Source of the DNA: Palsa-504 sp963819785
GTDB taxonomy: Bacteria; Actinomycetota; Actinomycetes; Streptosporangiales; Streptosporangiaceae
Reading direction: 5' to 3'
Length of the DNA: 64,000 nucleotides
NCBI GenBank assembly: GCA_963819785.1
Contig: CAWFXW010000017.1
Coordinates: 62,001 to 126,000, forward strand
The first letter of the stretch is position 1. Each line of letters starts with the position of its first letter. Below the pieces are notes generated by a model. It made no database searches, had not been told where the DNA came from, and saw nothing but the letters and a program-made list of their open reading frames with translations. A program made the translations under genes and the position numbers. Positions 9,031 through 18,674 of this stretch are shown one piece after another.

Positions 9031-10046
9031 GCGCTGTGCATGGCGGTGACCTGGCGCTGGGCCACCATGGCCAGGTCGGCCCAGGAGGCGGTCAGCCAGT
9101 TGATGGCGGGGGCGGCCGCGCCGTTGTGGAAGCCGCCTGTCGATAGGACGCGGCCGAAGGGGTGGCCCGCACTGGCGGGCAGGTACACCGGGTTCTCGGT
9201 GACCGAACCAAGGGCGGTGCTGGCGGCGTGAGCCACCGCCTGCACGGCGCGCTGGGCCTGACCCAGGACTTGGGGAACGATGCGGTAGCTGACCGGCGCC
9301 TGGCGGGCTAGCCGGCCCGAGGTGACCGCGCCGCGCAGATGGCCGCGCAGGCGATGCAGGACGGTGCGTTCTGCCTCATCGCCCCGCAGGTCATCGAGGG
9401 CCTCATCGTAGGCGTCGAGCGGGGCAGCGAGCGCCTCGATCGACAGCGCGAAGATCGCCTCGGCCAGCTGCAGGCGGTTCCCGGCGTGCATGGCGATATC
9501 GGCGGCCAGCGCGGTGGCGCACGGAGAGCCGTTGATCAGCGCCATGCCCTCGCCCTCCACCAGGTCGCCGGAGTCCACGGCGGCCATCACATGCATGAGA
9601 GGCAGGATCTCCCCGGCGCCGCCCTGGCCGTCGAGGGGAACGCGAGGCAGCGGACGATCCAGCAGGGCGGCTACGCGCTGGGCGAGTTCAGGTCGCACCT
9701 TGGCGTGGCCGCCGATGAAGTCGGCCAGCCGGGCGAAGACGATGCCTCTGACCACACGCTCATCAAGGCAATCCCGGCCGAAGCCCCGCCCCACCCCCCG
9801 GAAGCGGCGCGCATAGTCGCGCAGTTCCTCCGGCGGGATCGCGGTGCCGACTTCCACGCCTGGCCGGGTCGTCACCCCGTAGATGAAGCCGTCCGGCTCA
9901 GCGCGCAATAGGCGCTCGAACCCCGCGCGGGCCTCACTCATGACCCGCACTGCGGCCGGGCTGATGACGACGCCCTCACCAGCGACGGTGACCCGCCGGA
10001 AGGCCTCCAGCGTGAAGTCTTCCGGCGCACCGACAACAACGGTCAT
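8943..10046 (-). pseudogene. histidine/phenylalanine ammonia-lyase family protein, truncated, MIO motif not conserved
   Basis: About 360 recognisable residues from the ATG at 10046 (GGAGGAG just upstream). Family hallmarks: FIYGVTT (Tyr loop), the long helical core, INGSPCATALA (usual LNGT motif) and TENPVYLP. Full-length lyases are about 500 residues; here the sequence passes into an unrelated tail near 9030 where an MFS C-terminus begins in another frame. In active enzymes an Ala-Ser-Gly triad forms the MIO cofactor within a G-ASGDLAPL context; here the equivalent is GGAGEILPLMH, with no Ser. So the protein was probably not an MIO lyase even before truncation, or belongs to a divergent branch. 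Divergent from the GT87 gene. Confidence 0.7.
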
Positions 10047-10200
10047 TTCTCCTCCTGGCGGCCACGAGGCAGGTACGGGCGGGTGCAGACGGCGGGCAAC
10101 GCGCAGCTGGGAGGTCCCGGTCCGGACCGCGATCGGCCTCGGTTTGACATCATGGTCAGCGAACACGACGAGGACGGTTCCCGGCTGAGGGGACGGCGAG

Positions 10201-11493
10201 GTGACCCGAATACGGCCAGCCGCCTGGCTCATCGCCGGGGTCACGCTGTTCCTGCTGGCCGTGGCCGGTTATGCCCTGCTCGTCCACGCGTCCCCGCAGT
10301 ACTACTGGAAGCAGATCGACACGGCCGTCTACCGGGATGGCGGTATCGCGGTGCGGAACCAGCCGGCGATGCTCTACGCGCTGGGGCTCGGTCCGGCGAA
10401 GCTGCCGTTCATCTACGCGCCGTTCGCCGCGCTCCTGTTCGCCGCGGGGAGCGGTGCGTCGTTCGCGACCTGGCAGGCCGGGCTGACGGTGCTCACGATC
10501 GGGCTGCTCCCGGTGGTGGCGTACCTTTCCCTGGGACTCGCCGGGCGGCCCGCCGGCCCGGCCAGGGCGGCGGCGGCGTTTGCGATCGCCGCGGTGGGCC
10601 TCTGGCTCGAACCGGTTGCGATGACACTGTTCTTCGGGCAGATCAACCTCGTGCTGCTGGCCCTGGTGGTGGGCGATCTCGCGCTGCCGGACCGCCTCAA
10701 GGGCAAGGGCACCGGAATCGGGCTGGCGGCGGGGATCAAGCTCACGCCGTTGATCTTCATTCCGTACCTGCTGTTCACGCGGCGAGTAAGAGCCGCGGCG
10801 GTCAGCGCGCTGACGTTCGCGGTCACGGTGGGACTCGGGTTCGCGCTGTTGCCGCACGCCTCCGCGGTCTACTGGGGCGGGCAGTTCTTCGGGCCGAGCA
10901 AACACTTTCACCTGGACAACCAGTCCCTTAACGGCGTCATCCTGCGTCTTAGCCACGCCGGGCCCCACGCGCACGCGTACTGGCTGGTCGCGGCGGCCGC
11001 CGTCGGCATCGCCGGGCTCGCCACCTCTATACTGGCGAGCCGGCGTGGCCACGAGCTACTCGGCCTGGTCGCGTGCGCCGCGACCGGCCTGCTGGTGTCC
11101 CCGGTCAGCTGGTCGCACCACTACGTTTACGTGGTACCGGCGCTGGTCCTGGCCGCGTGCGGGCCACGGCGCCTCGGCTACCGGATCCTCTGCGCCGCGC
11201 TGGTGGCGGGCCTGTTCGGCTGGTGGCCCGTGCCTATCGGCAACCAGGGCGGCTACGACCCGAACGCCCCGCTGCTGCCGCGCGGGTTGCTGCTTCTCGC
11301 GCCGAACCGGGGCAACTACGGGACGGTCGAGTTCACCTGGCGCGGGCTGGAATTGATCATCGGCAACTACTACGTGCTCATCCTGCTCGTGTTTATCGCG
11401 GCCACCGCATGCGCCCTGGTGCTTAGCCGTCGCCTCGCCTCAGGCCTGAGTGTCACTGACCTGCTCGTGGAATCGGGTCTAAACCGGGGATGA
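10201..11493 (+). CDS. GT87-family polyprenyl-phosphate-mannose-dependent mannosyltransferase (DUF2029)
   Basis: 430 residues with about ten transmembrane segments. Conserved blocks typical of the GT87/PimE-like family are seen: QIDTAVYRDGG near the N-terminus (Asp likely catalytic), FFGQINLVLLAL, GIGLAAGIKLTPLIF, NQSLNGV and SPVSWSHHYVY. The family transfers mannose from polyprenyl-phosphate-mannose to phosphatidylinositol mannosides or related glycolipids on the outer face of the membrane. GTG start at 10201 with GGGGACGGCGAG upstream. It overlaps the 3' end of the convergent gene at 11370 by about 120 bases. Confidence 0.88.
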   Translation: MTRIRPAAWLIAGVTLFLLAVAGYALLVHASPQYYWKQIDTAVYRDGGIAVRNQPAMLYALGLGPAKLPFIYAPFAALLFAAGSGASFATWQAGLTVLTIGLLPVVAYLSLGLAGRPAGPARAAAAFAIAAVGLWLEPVAMTLFFGQINLVLLALVVGDLALPDRLKGKGTGIGLAAGIKLTPLIFIPYLLFTRRVRAAAVSALTFAVTVGLGFALLPHASAVYWGGQFFGPSKHFHLDNQSLNGVILRLSHAGPHAHAYWLVAAAAVGIAGLATSILASRRGHELLGLVACAATGLLVSPVSWSHHYVYVVPALVLAACGPRRLGYRILCAALVAGLFGWWPVPIGNQGGYDPNAPLLPRGLLLLAPNRGNYGTVEFTWRGLELIIGNYYVLILLVFIAATACALVLSRRLASGLSVTDLLVESGLNRG

Positions 11494-12098
11494 CCTCGTC
11501 CCTGACGGTGGTGGCGGGCAATCGCCGTGGTGTAGCGCTGGAGCGCGGCCTGCATCTGCTCGCGGCGGTCGGCGGCCTCCTCGATACCGAACACGAACGG
11601 CAGGAAGCCGCCGCCGACCTCGGCGAGGCCGGCCCGGATCGCCTCCGCGTCGCCGGGCGGGTAGATGCGTGCGGGTTCGCCGACTGCCACCCAGCCGATG
11701 GGGATCCGGGTCAGCGGCGGCACAACGCAGCCGATGTGGACCGTGCCGCCGAGCGCGACGCTGCTGGCCCGGCCCAGCTGCGCGCCATTGAAGACCCGGG
11801 CGCCGGTGGCGATGAACACCTCATCGGCGATCCCGCAGCCGGTCAGGTGCGACTGCGGGCCGGCCAGGACGTGATCACCCATGATGAGGGCGTTCTGCGG
11901 GGTGCCGCGCAGCACCGCGTTCTCCATGATCACGCAGTTGGCGCCGATCTCGACCGGGCCGCCCTCGGCGGCAACGACCGCGCCATGCATGATGCAGCTG
12001 CCGCGGCCGACGCGGACCTCGCCGCTCAGCACCGCGGTCGGCGCTACGTAGGCCTCGGGATGCACGGATGGAACCTTGTCCAGGTGTCGTATCCTCAT
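11370..12098 (-). CDS. gamma-carbonic anhydrase-like left-handed beta-helix protein
   Basis: Hexapeptide-repeat protein: VHPEAYVAPTAVLSGEVRVG, GSCIMHGAVVAAE, IGANCVIMENAVLRG, then LGGTVHIG and a C-terminal helix. The His ligands of the gamma-CA/YrdA group appear as CIMHG, GDHVLAGPQSHLTG and CGIADE (the last His replaced), so activity is uncertain. I chose ATG 12098 (RIRHLDKVPS) over GTG 12113 because it matches the family's first strand. The last about 55 residues (from RQGRGHPRF) look unlike the family, are antisense to the mannosyltransferase, and probably result from a frameshift near 11510; the real end may lie close to 11480. Divergent from the siderophore-interacting protein. Confidence 0.78.
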   Translation of the reverse strand: MRIRHLDKVPSVHPEAYVAPTAVLSGEVRVGRGSCIMHGAVVAAEGGPVEIGANCVIMENAVLRGTPQNALIMGDHVLAGPQSHLTGCGIADEVFIATGARVFNGAQLGRASSVALGGTVHIGCVVPPLTRIPIGWVAVGEPARIYPPGDAEAIRAGLAEVGGGFLPFVFGIEEAADRREQMQAALQRYTTAIARHHRQGRGHPRFRPDSTSRSVTLRPEARRRLSTRAHAVAAINTSRMST

Positions 12099-12233
12099 CA
12101 GCCCAATGTGCACCCGCCCCGGCCGGATTGCACACCCCGGGCACTCCGTCCCGCGCAGGCGGGAAGCAGGCGACGCCAGGCAGCGTTATGGTGCCTGGCA
12201 TACGAGTATCAAGCAGAAAGGGCTGACCGTCTC

Positions 12234-13028
12234 ATGGCTGACGCACTGCCGGGATCAACTCGACCGGAACTGGACGATCCGTTCGCGCAGCTGACCGGGC
12301 CGCTGGCCAGCACGACCCGGCTGGACTTCGAGGTCGTCGACTCAGTCCGGCTCACCCCGCACGTGCAGCGGCTCAGGCTGACCGCTCCGCAGCTCGACGG
12401 GTTCGGCTACCTGCCTGGCCAGGATGTGATGCTGCTGGTGGCGGCCGAGGGTAACCGCCCGGTACGGCGGCGCTACACAATCCGGCAGCTCGACACGGCC
12501 GCACGGCTGCTCACCCTGGACGTCGTGCTGCACGGCGACGGTCCCGGTGAGCGCTGGGTGCGGTCGGCCCGGTCCGGCGACACGATCGAGGGCATCGGGC
12601 CGCGCGGGAAGATCACCACCTCGGCCACGGCCGACTGGCACCTGTTCATCGGCGACGAGTCGGCGCTGCCCGCGGCGTTCGCGATGACCGAAGCGCTGCC
12701 GGCTGATCGCCCGGCCACGCTCGTGCTCGAGGTCCCCGAGGCGAGCGACGAGCAGGACCTGACTGGCCCGGGCACCATCCGCATCTCCTGGCTGCACCGT
12801 CTCGGCGCGCCCGCTGGTGACCCGGCGGCGCTGGCCGCCGAGGCAGCCGAGATCGAGCTGCCGCCCGGCCGCGGTCACGCCTACCTGTTCGGCGAGGCGA
12901 CCGTCGTGTCGCGGCTACGGGAGGTCCTGGCCGGACGAGGGCTCGGCCAGGACCAGATGTCACCCAAGGCCTACTGGGGCCGCGGCCGCGCCAACGCCAG
13001 CCACGGCGAGCCCGCCCGGGACACCTAG
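12234..13028 (+). CDS. siderophore-interacting protein (FAD-binding ferric-siderophore reductase)
   Basis: 264 residues. The FAD-binding motif RRYTIRQLD (about residues 81-89), the NAD(P)-binding-like HLFIGDESALPAAFAM segment and the C-terminal SPKAYWGRGRAN define the ViuB/SIP family, cytoplasmic flavin reductases that release iron from ferric siderophores. ATG at 12234; AAAGGG lies 14 bases upstream, so the ribosome site is only fair. There is no other iron gene nearby. The 135 bases between it and the divergent beta-helix gene must hold both promoters. Confidence 0.88.
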   Translation: MADALPGSTRPELDDPFAQLTGPLASTTRLDFEVVDSVRLTPHVQRLRLTAPQLDGFGYLPGQDVMLLVAAEGNRPVRRRYTIRQLDTAARLLTLDVVLHGDGPGERWVRSARSGDTIEGIGPRGKITTSATADWHLFIGDESALPAAFAMTEALPADRPATLVLEVPEASDEQDLTGPGTIRISWLHRLGAPAGDPAALAAEAAEIELPPGRGHAYLFGEATVVSRLREVLAGRGLGQDQMSPKAYWGRGRANASHGEPARDT

Positions 13029-13152
13029 CCAATTCGCGTTACCGAGGTCCGCGCCATTGACAGCACGCGCGCTGGCCTGGTAGCGAGGCAGAAGGTGCCC
13101 AGAGGTACGTGACCGGCGCCAGCGTGCCCGGCGCAGATTCCAAGGCAGGTCT

Positions 13153-15783
13153 TTGACGGTGGCTCCAGCAGCTCCCCGGCTGATCGAACGGGGTGATCTT
13201 GTCGCTGCCCTGGATCGCGCGGCGGCGCGGAAGGTGACGGTCATCTCGGCGCCGGCCGGCAGCGGGAAGACGTCGCTGCTGCGCGCCTGGGCGGGCCGTC
13301 CGGCGCAGCGGCACCGGCTCGCCATGCTGCAGGTGCAACGCGACCAGCAAGACGCCCAGCAGTTCTGGCTGGCCCTGCTCGACGCGGTGCGTCATGCGTC
13401 GGCCGCGACCGGCGCGGGACCGTCGGCGGCGACGCCTGACTTCAATGCGCCAGCCATGGCCGACCGGGTGCTGTCGGAGCTTGCCGATGATCGTGGCGGC
13501 GGCACGCTGGTTATCGATGATCTGCACGAGCTGACCTCGCCGGAAGCACTCGCTCAGCTCGCCCGGATGCTGACGGACCTTCCCCCGCAGGTGCACGTGA
13601 TCCTGACCACGCGCCACGATCTGCGTCTGGGCCTGCATCAACTGCGGCTGGCCGGTGAGCTGGCCGAGATCCGCGCGGCCGACCTGCGGTTCACCGAGCG
13701 CGAAACACGGGAGCTCCTGGCCGCCTCGGGCATCGCGCTGTCGGAGGCGGGAGCGGCGCTGCTTTACCAGCGGACCGAGGGGTGGGCCGCGGGCCTGCGG
13801 CTCGCGGCGATCTCCCTGGCCGGTCACCCCGACCCGGAGCGGTTCGTCACCGAGTTCTCCGGCAGCGACCGCACGGTCGCGGAGTACCTGCTCGCCGAGA
13901 TGCTGGAACGCCAGCCACCCGAGGTCCAGGATCTGCTGCTGCGCACTTCCCTGCTGGACCGGGTCAACGGCGACCTGGCCGATCTGCTGACCGGCCGGCC
14001 GGGCTCGGACCGGATCCTGCTGGACCTCGAGGACGCCAACGCGTTCGTGGTGCCGCTCGACCCGGAGCGGAGGTGGTTCCGCTATCACCACCTGCTGGCG
14101 GATTTCCTGCAGCTCGAGCTGCGCCGGACGCTGGCCGCGGACGTGCCGGCCCTGCACCGGCGGGCCGCCGGCTGGTTCCTCCGGCAGGGCCGGGTAGTGG
14201 ACGCCATCCGGCACACCCAGGCGGCGGGCGACTGGGCCGATGCGGCCCGGCTGCTGGCCGACCATTCGTTCAGCCTGACCCTCGACGGGCAGGCGCAGAC
14301 CATGCAGGCGCTGGTGCGGGCCTTCCCGCCGGGTGAGTATCACCCGGAACTGGCCCTGGTACGGGCAGCGGGCGACCTGGTTCAGGGGCGCCTGGACGAG
14401 TCCGCCGCCCATCTGGCGGTCGCCGAGACCTACGCCGAGGGGGCACCGCCGGACCGCCGCCGCCTCCAGGTCGCCATCGCGTCGCTGAAGGTGTCGCTGG
14501 CCAGGCGGCGAGGTAACCTGACCGGCGTCATCGAGCAGGTCAGATTCCTTGACTCCCCGGTGTCCGGGCCGTCCGACGAGGACATCGTTTTGGGCAGCGA
14601 CCTGCGGGCGGTGGCGCTGATGAACCTGGGGACGGCCGAGGCGTGGTCCCTGGGGCTTGAAGACGCCGAGCGCCATCTCCGGGAAGGTGCCATCCTGGCC
14701 CGGGAGATCGGCCGCCCCTACCTGGAAGTCGGCTGCCTCGCGCAGCTGGCGTTCGCGTCGAAGATCCGTCCGTTCGCCATCGCTCAGGCGCGCTGCCGCG
14801 AGGCCATAGCGCTGGCCGAGCAGTACGGCTGGGGTACGGAACCGGTGATCGCACCCGCACTGAACACGCTGGCCGGCACGATGATCTGGACCGGCGAGTT
14901 CGACGAAGGCGAGCGGTGGCTGCGGCGCGCCGCGCGGGCCCTGCAAACAGACACCGGGCCGGACATGTGGCTGCTCATGCATATCGCGAGCGGCATGCTG
15001 CACGCCTGCCATGACCGCCTGCCTGAGGCGTTCGAGGAGTTCGGCGCGGCCGAACGCCTGCAATCGGGGCTCGCGGGGTCGCACGCGCTGGCGAGCCAGG
15101 TGACCAGCTGGCTGGTGGCCACGCAAGCCCGCCTCGGCAGCCCCGGCGAAGCCCGCGCGGTGCTCGCCGCGGTCGGTGACGAGCGATCCGGGTCCGGTGA
15201 GTTCCGCGATGCCTGCGCGGTCATCTGCCTCGCGGAAGGCGACCCGGCCGGGGCCCTGCGCGCGGTGCGGGATGTTCTCGACGGCACCGCGCCGGTCATC
15301 GGTTACGTCACCCTCGTCGAAGCGCAGCTGCTGGCCGGGCTGGCCCATCGCCAGCTCGGTGACCAGCGCGCAGCCAATAAAGCGGCCGAACACGCGCTGA
15401 CCCTGGCGGAGCCCGACCGGCTGGTGCTGCCGTTCGCGATGACCGGCTCCCGGGAGCTGCTCGAGGCCCTGCCGCGGCACGAGACGGCGCACGCCGCGCT
15501 GCTGGCCGAGATTCTCGATGTCCTGCACGGTTCATCCCGGGCGGCAGCGGAGCAGCGGTCACCGCGGCCGGCCGAGGAACTCAGCCCGGGCGAGCTGCGG
15601 GTGCTGCGATACCTCCCGACGAACCTGTCCAGGCCCGAGATCGCAGGCGAGCTGTCCGTTTCGCTGAACACCGTCAGTACGCATCTTCGCAGCATCTACG
15701 CCAAGCTCCAGGTCGGTGACCGGTCCTCGGCTGTGCAGCGGGCGCGGGAGCTGCGGTTGCTGGCGGCCGGCCCTATGCACTAG
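13153..15783 (+). CDS. MalT-like ATP-dependent LuxR-family transcriptional regulator 2
   Basis: 876 residues, the only one of the three MalT-like regulators here that is intact. Walker A APAGSGKT at 33-40, Walker B-like GGGTLVIDDLHEL near 116-128, then a DLRLGLHQLRLAGELAEIRA block shared almost word for word with the other two, a TPR-like sensor region and a LuxR HTH (LSPGELRVLRYLP...NTVSTHLRSIYAKLQV) at about 815-870. The first codon is TTG at 13153; GTG at 13159 has better spacing to GGCAGG and may be the true start. The MFS gene immediately downstream carries a TCACC element between them. Inducer unknown. Confidence 0.92.
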   Translation: MTVAPAAPRLIERGDLVAALDRAAARKVTVISAPAGSGKTSLLRAWAGRPAQRHRLAMLQVQRDQQDAQQFWLALLDAVRHASAATGAGPSAATPDFNAPAMADRVLSELADDRGGGTLVIDDLHELTSPEALAQLARMLTDLPPQVHVILTTRHDLRLGLHQLRLAGELAEIRAADLRFTERETRELLAASGIALSEAGAALLYQRTEGWAAGLRLAAISLAGHPDPERFVTEFSGSDRTVAEYLLAEMLERQPPEVQDLLLRTSLLDRVNGDLADLLTGRPGSDRILLDLEDANAFVVPLDPERRWFRYHHLLADFLQLELRRTLAADVPALHRRAAGWFLRQGRVVDAIRHTQAAGDWADAARLLADHSFSLTLDGQAQTMQALVRAFPPGEYHPELALVRAAGDLVQGRLDESAAHLAVAETYAEGAPPDRRRLQVAIASLKVSLARRRGNLTGVIEQVRFLDSPVSGPSDEDIVLGSDLRAVALMNLGTAEAWSLGLEDAERHLREGAILAREIGRPYLEVGCLAQLAFASKIRPFAIAQARCREAIALAEQYGWGTEPVIAPALNTLAGTMIWTGEFDEGERWLRRAARALQTDTGPDMWLLMHIASGMLHACHDRLPEAFEEFGAAERLQSGLAGSHALASQVTSWLVATQARLGSPGEARAVLAAVGDERSGSGEFRDACAVICLAEGDPAGALRAVRDVLDGTAPVIGYVTLVEAQLLAGLAHRQLGDQRAANKAAEHALTLAEPDRLVLPFAMTGSRELLEALPRHETAHAALLAEILDVLHGSSRAAAEQRSPRPAEELSPGELRVLRYLPTNLSRPEIAGELSVSLNTVSTHLRSIYAKLQVGDRSSAVQRARELRLLAAGPMH

Positions 15784-15791
15784 CCCGGCGG

Positions 15792-15820
15792 TCACCCGAT
15801 CCCGGTGATGCGCTCCAGCC
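15792..15820 (+). promoter_or_regulatory. TCACC element copy 5
   Basis: TCACC (15792-15796), seven bases, GGTGA (15804-15808), seven bases, degenerate CAGCC (15816-15820). Sits between regulator 2 and the MFS gene at 15882. About 60 bases starting here align closely with the minus-strand promoter of the small gene at 31022, including a downstream GACCATGGCG. Confidence 0.5.
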
Positions 15821-15881
15821 TGGCCCCCTTGACCATGGCGTTATGGACCGCCACCCGAGGCCGCTAAAGGAAGGAACTGCC

Positions 15882-17401
15882 ATGCCCGGCGCGGCCGGCG
15901 GACTGCTCGCTTACCGCTCCGCGCAGGGCCGGTGGGTGGTCGCGGCGATGATCTTGGGGTCGTCGGTGGCGGGGATCGACTCCACAGTGGTCGCCGTCGC
16001 GCTGCCCGCGATCGGGCGGAACCTGCACGCTGGCTTCGGGGACTTGCAATGGACGGTCACGAGCTACACGCTGACCCTGGCCTCGCTGATCCTGCTGGCC
16101 GGCTCGCTCAGCGACCGCTGGGGGCGGCGGCGGGTGTTCCTGGCCGGGCTGGCCTGGTTCACCCTGGCCTCGGTGGCTGTGCGCGACCGCGCCCGGCATC
16201 GGCTGGCTCATCGCCGCGCGGGCCGTGCAGGGTATCGGCGGCGCGCTGATGACACCGGCCAGCCTGGCGATCATCGAGGCCGCTTTCGCCCCCGGCGACC
16301 GCGTGCGCGCGATCGGGACGTGGGCGGGCTTCAGCGGGGTGTCCGCCGCGATCGCGCCCTTCCTGGGCGGGTGGCTGCTGGAAGCCGGCAGCTGGCGGTG
16401 GATCTTCCTGATCAACGTTCCAGTGGCCGCGGTGACCGCGTGGGCGACGCTGCGGCACGTTCCGGAATCCCGGGATACCTCACAGTCCGGGAGCGCCGAC
16501 TGGCTCGGCGCGCTGGCCGGCGTCGCCGCACTGGCCGCGATCACCTACGCGATCATTGTCCTGCCCGGCGCGGGCGTAAGGTCACCGGGATTCGCCGCGG
16601 CCGCGATCCTCGCCGTGGCGTCCTCGGTCACCTTCGCCGTGGCCGAACGGCGCGGGAGCCATCCCATGCTCCCGCTGACGATCTTCCGGCCCGCGCAATT
16701 CCGCGCCGCCAATGCCGTCACCTTCGTCAGCTACGGCGCCCTGGGCGGCTTCGCGTTCGTGTTCATCCCGGCCCTGCAGATCGTCGCCGGCTACAGCCCG
16801 GTCGTGGCGGGCTCGGCGCTGGTGCCGGTCACCGTCGTGACCTTGCTGCTGTCCGGAGCTAGCGGCCGGCTGGCGCAGCGGACCGGCCCCCGGCCGCTGC
16901 TGGTGGCGGGCTGCCTGATGTGCGCGGCTGCCTCGCGTCCTCGCCGTGCGCATCGGCTCGCACACCGGCTACTGGACGGCCGTATTCCCGCTGGCCTTGC
17001 TGTTCGGCCTGGGCCTGGCGTCCCTCGTACCGCCGCTGACCGCCACCGCGATGAGCTCCGCCCCTGACTCCGTGGCCGGTCTCGCCTCCGGGGTGAACAA
17101 CGCGGTGTCGCGGGTAGCGGGCCTGCTCTGGATCGCCGCGCTGCCGCCCATCACCGGTCTCACCGGGGCGGCCTACACCCACCCGGCGCAATTCCAGTCC
17201 AGCTTCGCGCGGATCAGCTGGATCTGCGCGGCCGCGTTCGCCTGCGCCGCGTTGCTCGCCGCCACCTACATCACCGGGCCTGGCCGCCCCGCCCCGGCGC
17301 GGCCGGCCCTCGTCCAGACCCCGGTGCCCCACCTCACCTGCCCGGTCGTCTTCCGCGACGCACCGGGACCGGCCCCCGGACCGGACAGTGTGCCGGCCTA
17401 G
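15882..17401 (+). pseudogene. DHA2-type MFS drug exporter, two frameshifts
   Basis: Rebuilt, this is a 14-helix-type EmrB/QacA exporter of about 505 residues. Signatures: DSTVVAVALPAIG in helix 1, LSDRWGRRRVFLAG in the loop 2-3, the GIGGALMTPASLAII motif C region, FLINVPVA, and a terminal helix ending near TYITGP. The frame breaks near 16175 (between ASVAV and CATAPGIGWLIAARAVQG) and near 16930 (after CLMCAAA, resuming VRIGSHTGYW). ATG at 15882 with AAAGGAAGGA upstream. It follows regulator 2 on the same strand and carries a TCACC element, so LuxR control of an exporter is plausible. Confidence 0.8.
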
Positions 17402-17442
17402 GAGGGGTCCGCCGCGATGCCCGAGTCCTGCCAGTCGGTGGT

Positions 17443-17847
17443 CTACCAGGCGACCTCGGCCCACACCGTCTGCCCGCTGGCGCGGACGTCGTGACCGAGC
17501 TTGTCCGCGAGCGCGGCGACGATGGCCAGCCCGCGCCCGTACTCGTCATCGTCGGACCGCGTCGCGCGGGCCGCTCCACTCGCCGGTCCCGGCGTCGGAG
17601 ACCTCCAGCCGCGCCCATCCCGGCTCGGTGCGCACCGTTAAGGTGAACTCCCCGCCGTCCCGCCGGACGGGGTGTGCCGGATGGCGTTGGAGGCCAGTTC
17701 GGCGGTGATCAGCTCCATGTCATCGGCGCGGGGCGAGCCGGCCAGAATGCCGCGCACGAACCGGCGCGCGGATGGGACGATGGCGGGGAGTCCGGGGAAG
17801 GTGACTGAGGTCTCCAAGGCCCGGCTCCCTACGCGACACGGCGACAC
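17443..17847 (-). pseudogene. ATP-binding protein, RsbW/HATPase_c-like (serine kinase fold), two frameshifts
   Basis: Rebuilt length about 135 residues, typical of actinobacterial single-domain HATPase proteins. Visible pieces: ALETSVTFPGLPAIVPSARRFVRGIL, then the N-box ELITAELASNAIRHTPSGG, then (after a shift near 17650) FTLTVRTEPGWARLEVSDAGTG, then (after a shift near 17565) EYGRGLAIVAALADKLGHD and VWAEVAW to a stop at 17443. Such proteins often act as anti-sigma factors or partners of DUF397/HTH regulators. Divergent from a GntR regulator across a 54-base region with two palindromes. Confidence 0.7.
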
Positions 17848-17850
17848 AAA

Positions 17851-17881
17851 GCTGAGTACTCAGCTTGCACCTGAGTACTCA
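17851..17881. promoter_or_regulatory. paired palindromes TGAGTACTCA, likely GntR operator
   Basis: A perfect 14-bp palindrome GCTGAGTACTCAGC (17851-17864) and a second TGAGTACTCA (17872-17881), 19 bases apart, fill the divergent region between the HATPase gene and the GntR gene. Tandem 10-bp dyads in this position are what a dimeric autoregulated GntR protein would bind. Confidence 0.55.
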
Positions 17882-17901
17882 CCTTCGTCAAGCTTGTTCG
17901 C

Positions 17902-18674
17902 GTGCCCGCTCCGACATACCAGCGGATCGCGGACGACCTCCGCCGCTCCATCGTGGACGGCGTACTCGCCGCCCGGCGCGAAGCTGCCCAGCCGGCACGA
18001 GCTGGCCCGCCAGTACGACGTGTCCGACCGGGTAGCGGTCGAGGCCGTCCGGCTGCTGGTCGCTGAGGGGTTCGTGGAGAGCCAGGTCGGGGTCGGGGTC
18101 GTACGTCCGGCAGCGGCCCGAGCGGCAGCGGCTCACCCGCTCCTGGTACACCTCGCGGCAGGGCGGCTCCCCGTTCCGCGCGGACATGTCCGCCGTCGGG
18201 CATCCCCGGCACGTGGGAGTCCTCCACCGAGCGCGTCCCGATGACCCCGGCCATCGCCGCCCGGCTCGGCGCCGAGGCCGGCGATCCGGCGATGCGCACG
18301 ACCTACACGTTCTTGGGCGACGGCAAGCCGGTCACGCTCTCGGTGAGCTGGGAGCCGACCGCGCTGACCACGGGCACCGCGATCATGCTCCCCGAGGAAG
18401 GGCCGCACGCCGGCAAGGGCGTCGTGGAGCGGATGGCCGTCATCGGCCAGCAGATCACCCACGCCGAGGAGACCGTGGCCGCCCGGCCCGCGCTGGCCTC
18501 CGAGGCGGAACGGCTGGGCATCCGGCCGGCGGGATCGTGCTCACCATCGCCCGCATCTACCACACCGACGAGCGGGCGGTGGAGACCGCCGACATCATCA
18601 TCCCCGTCGAGCGGTACGCGCTCGTCTACGACGTACCCGTCCGCCAGGAACAGCAGAACCGGGCGGTGAAGTAG
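17902..18674 (+). pseudogene. GntR-family transcriptional regulator (HutC-type, UTRA domain), several frameshifts
   Basis: GTG at 17902 begins PAPTYQRIADDLRRSIVDGVLA; after a shift the winged-helix domain continues as GAKLPSRHELARQYDVSDRVAVEAVRLL and EGFVESQ. The C-terminal UTRA-like domain is in two further frames: AIAARLGAEAGDPAMRTTYTFL...MAVIGQQITHAEE, then GIVLTIARIYHTDERAVETADIIIPVERYALVYDVPV ending at 18674. At least three single-base breaks. Rebuilt length about 255 residues, normal for the family. The protein would bind an effector through UTRA and repress its own divergent promoter. As written it cannot be made as one polypeptide. Confidence 0.75.

Noticed and set aside
9960..10000. 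TCACC-N6-GGTGA inside the ammonia-lyase gene
   Set aside because: Within coding DNA, no third half-site or GCTGAR box at the right distance; probably chance in GC-rich sequence.
11490..12233. N-terminal extension of the siderophore-interacting protein back to 11490
   Set aside because: The extra part is antisense to the beta-helix protein and unlike the family; ATG 12234 fits the family start.
13039..15528. 829-codon open frame antisense to regulator 2
   Set aside because: It is the mirror of an intact MalT-like gene in GC-rich DNA, with Gln/Gly/Arg/Pro-rich composition, no domain and no ribosome site.
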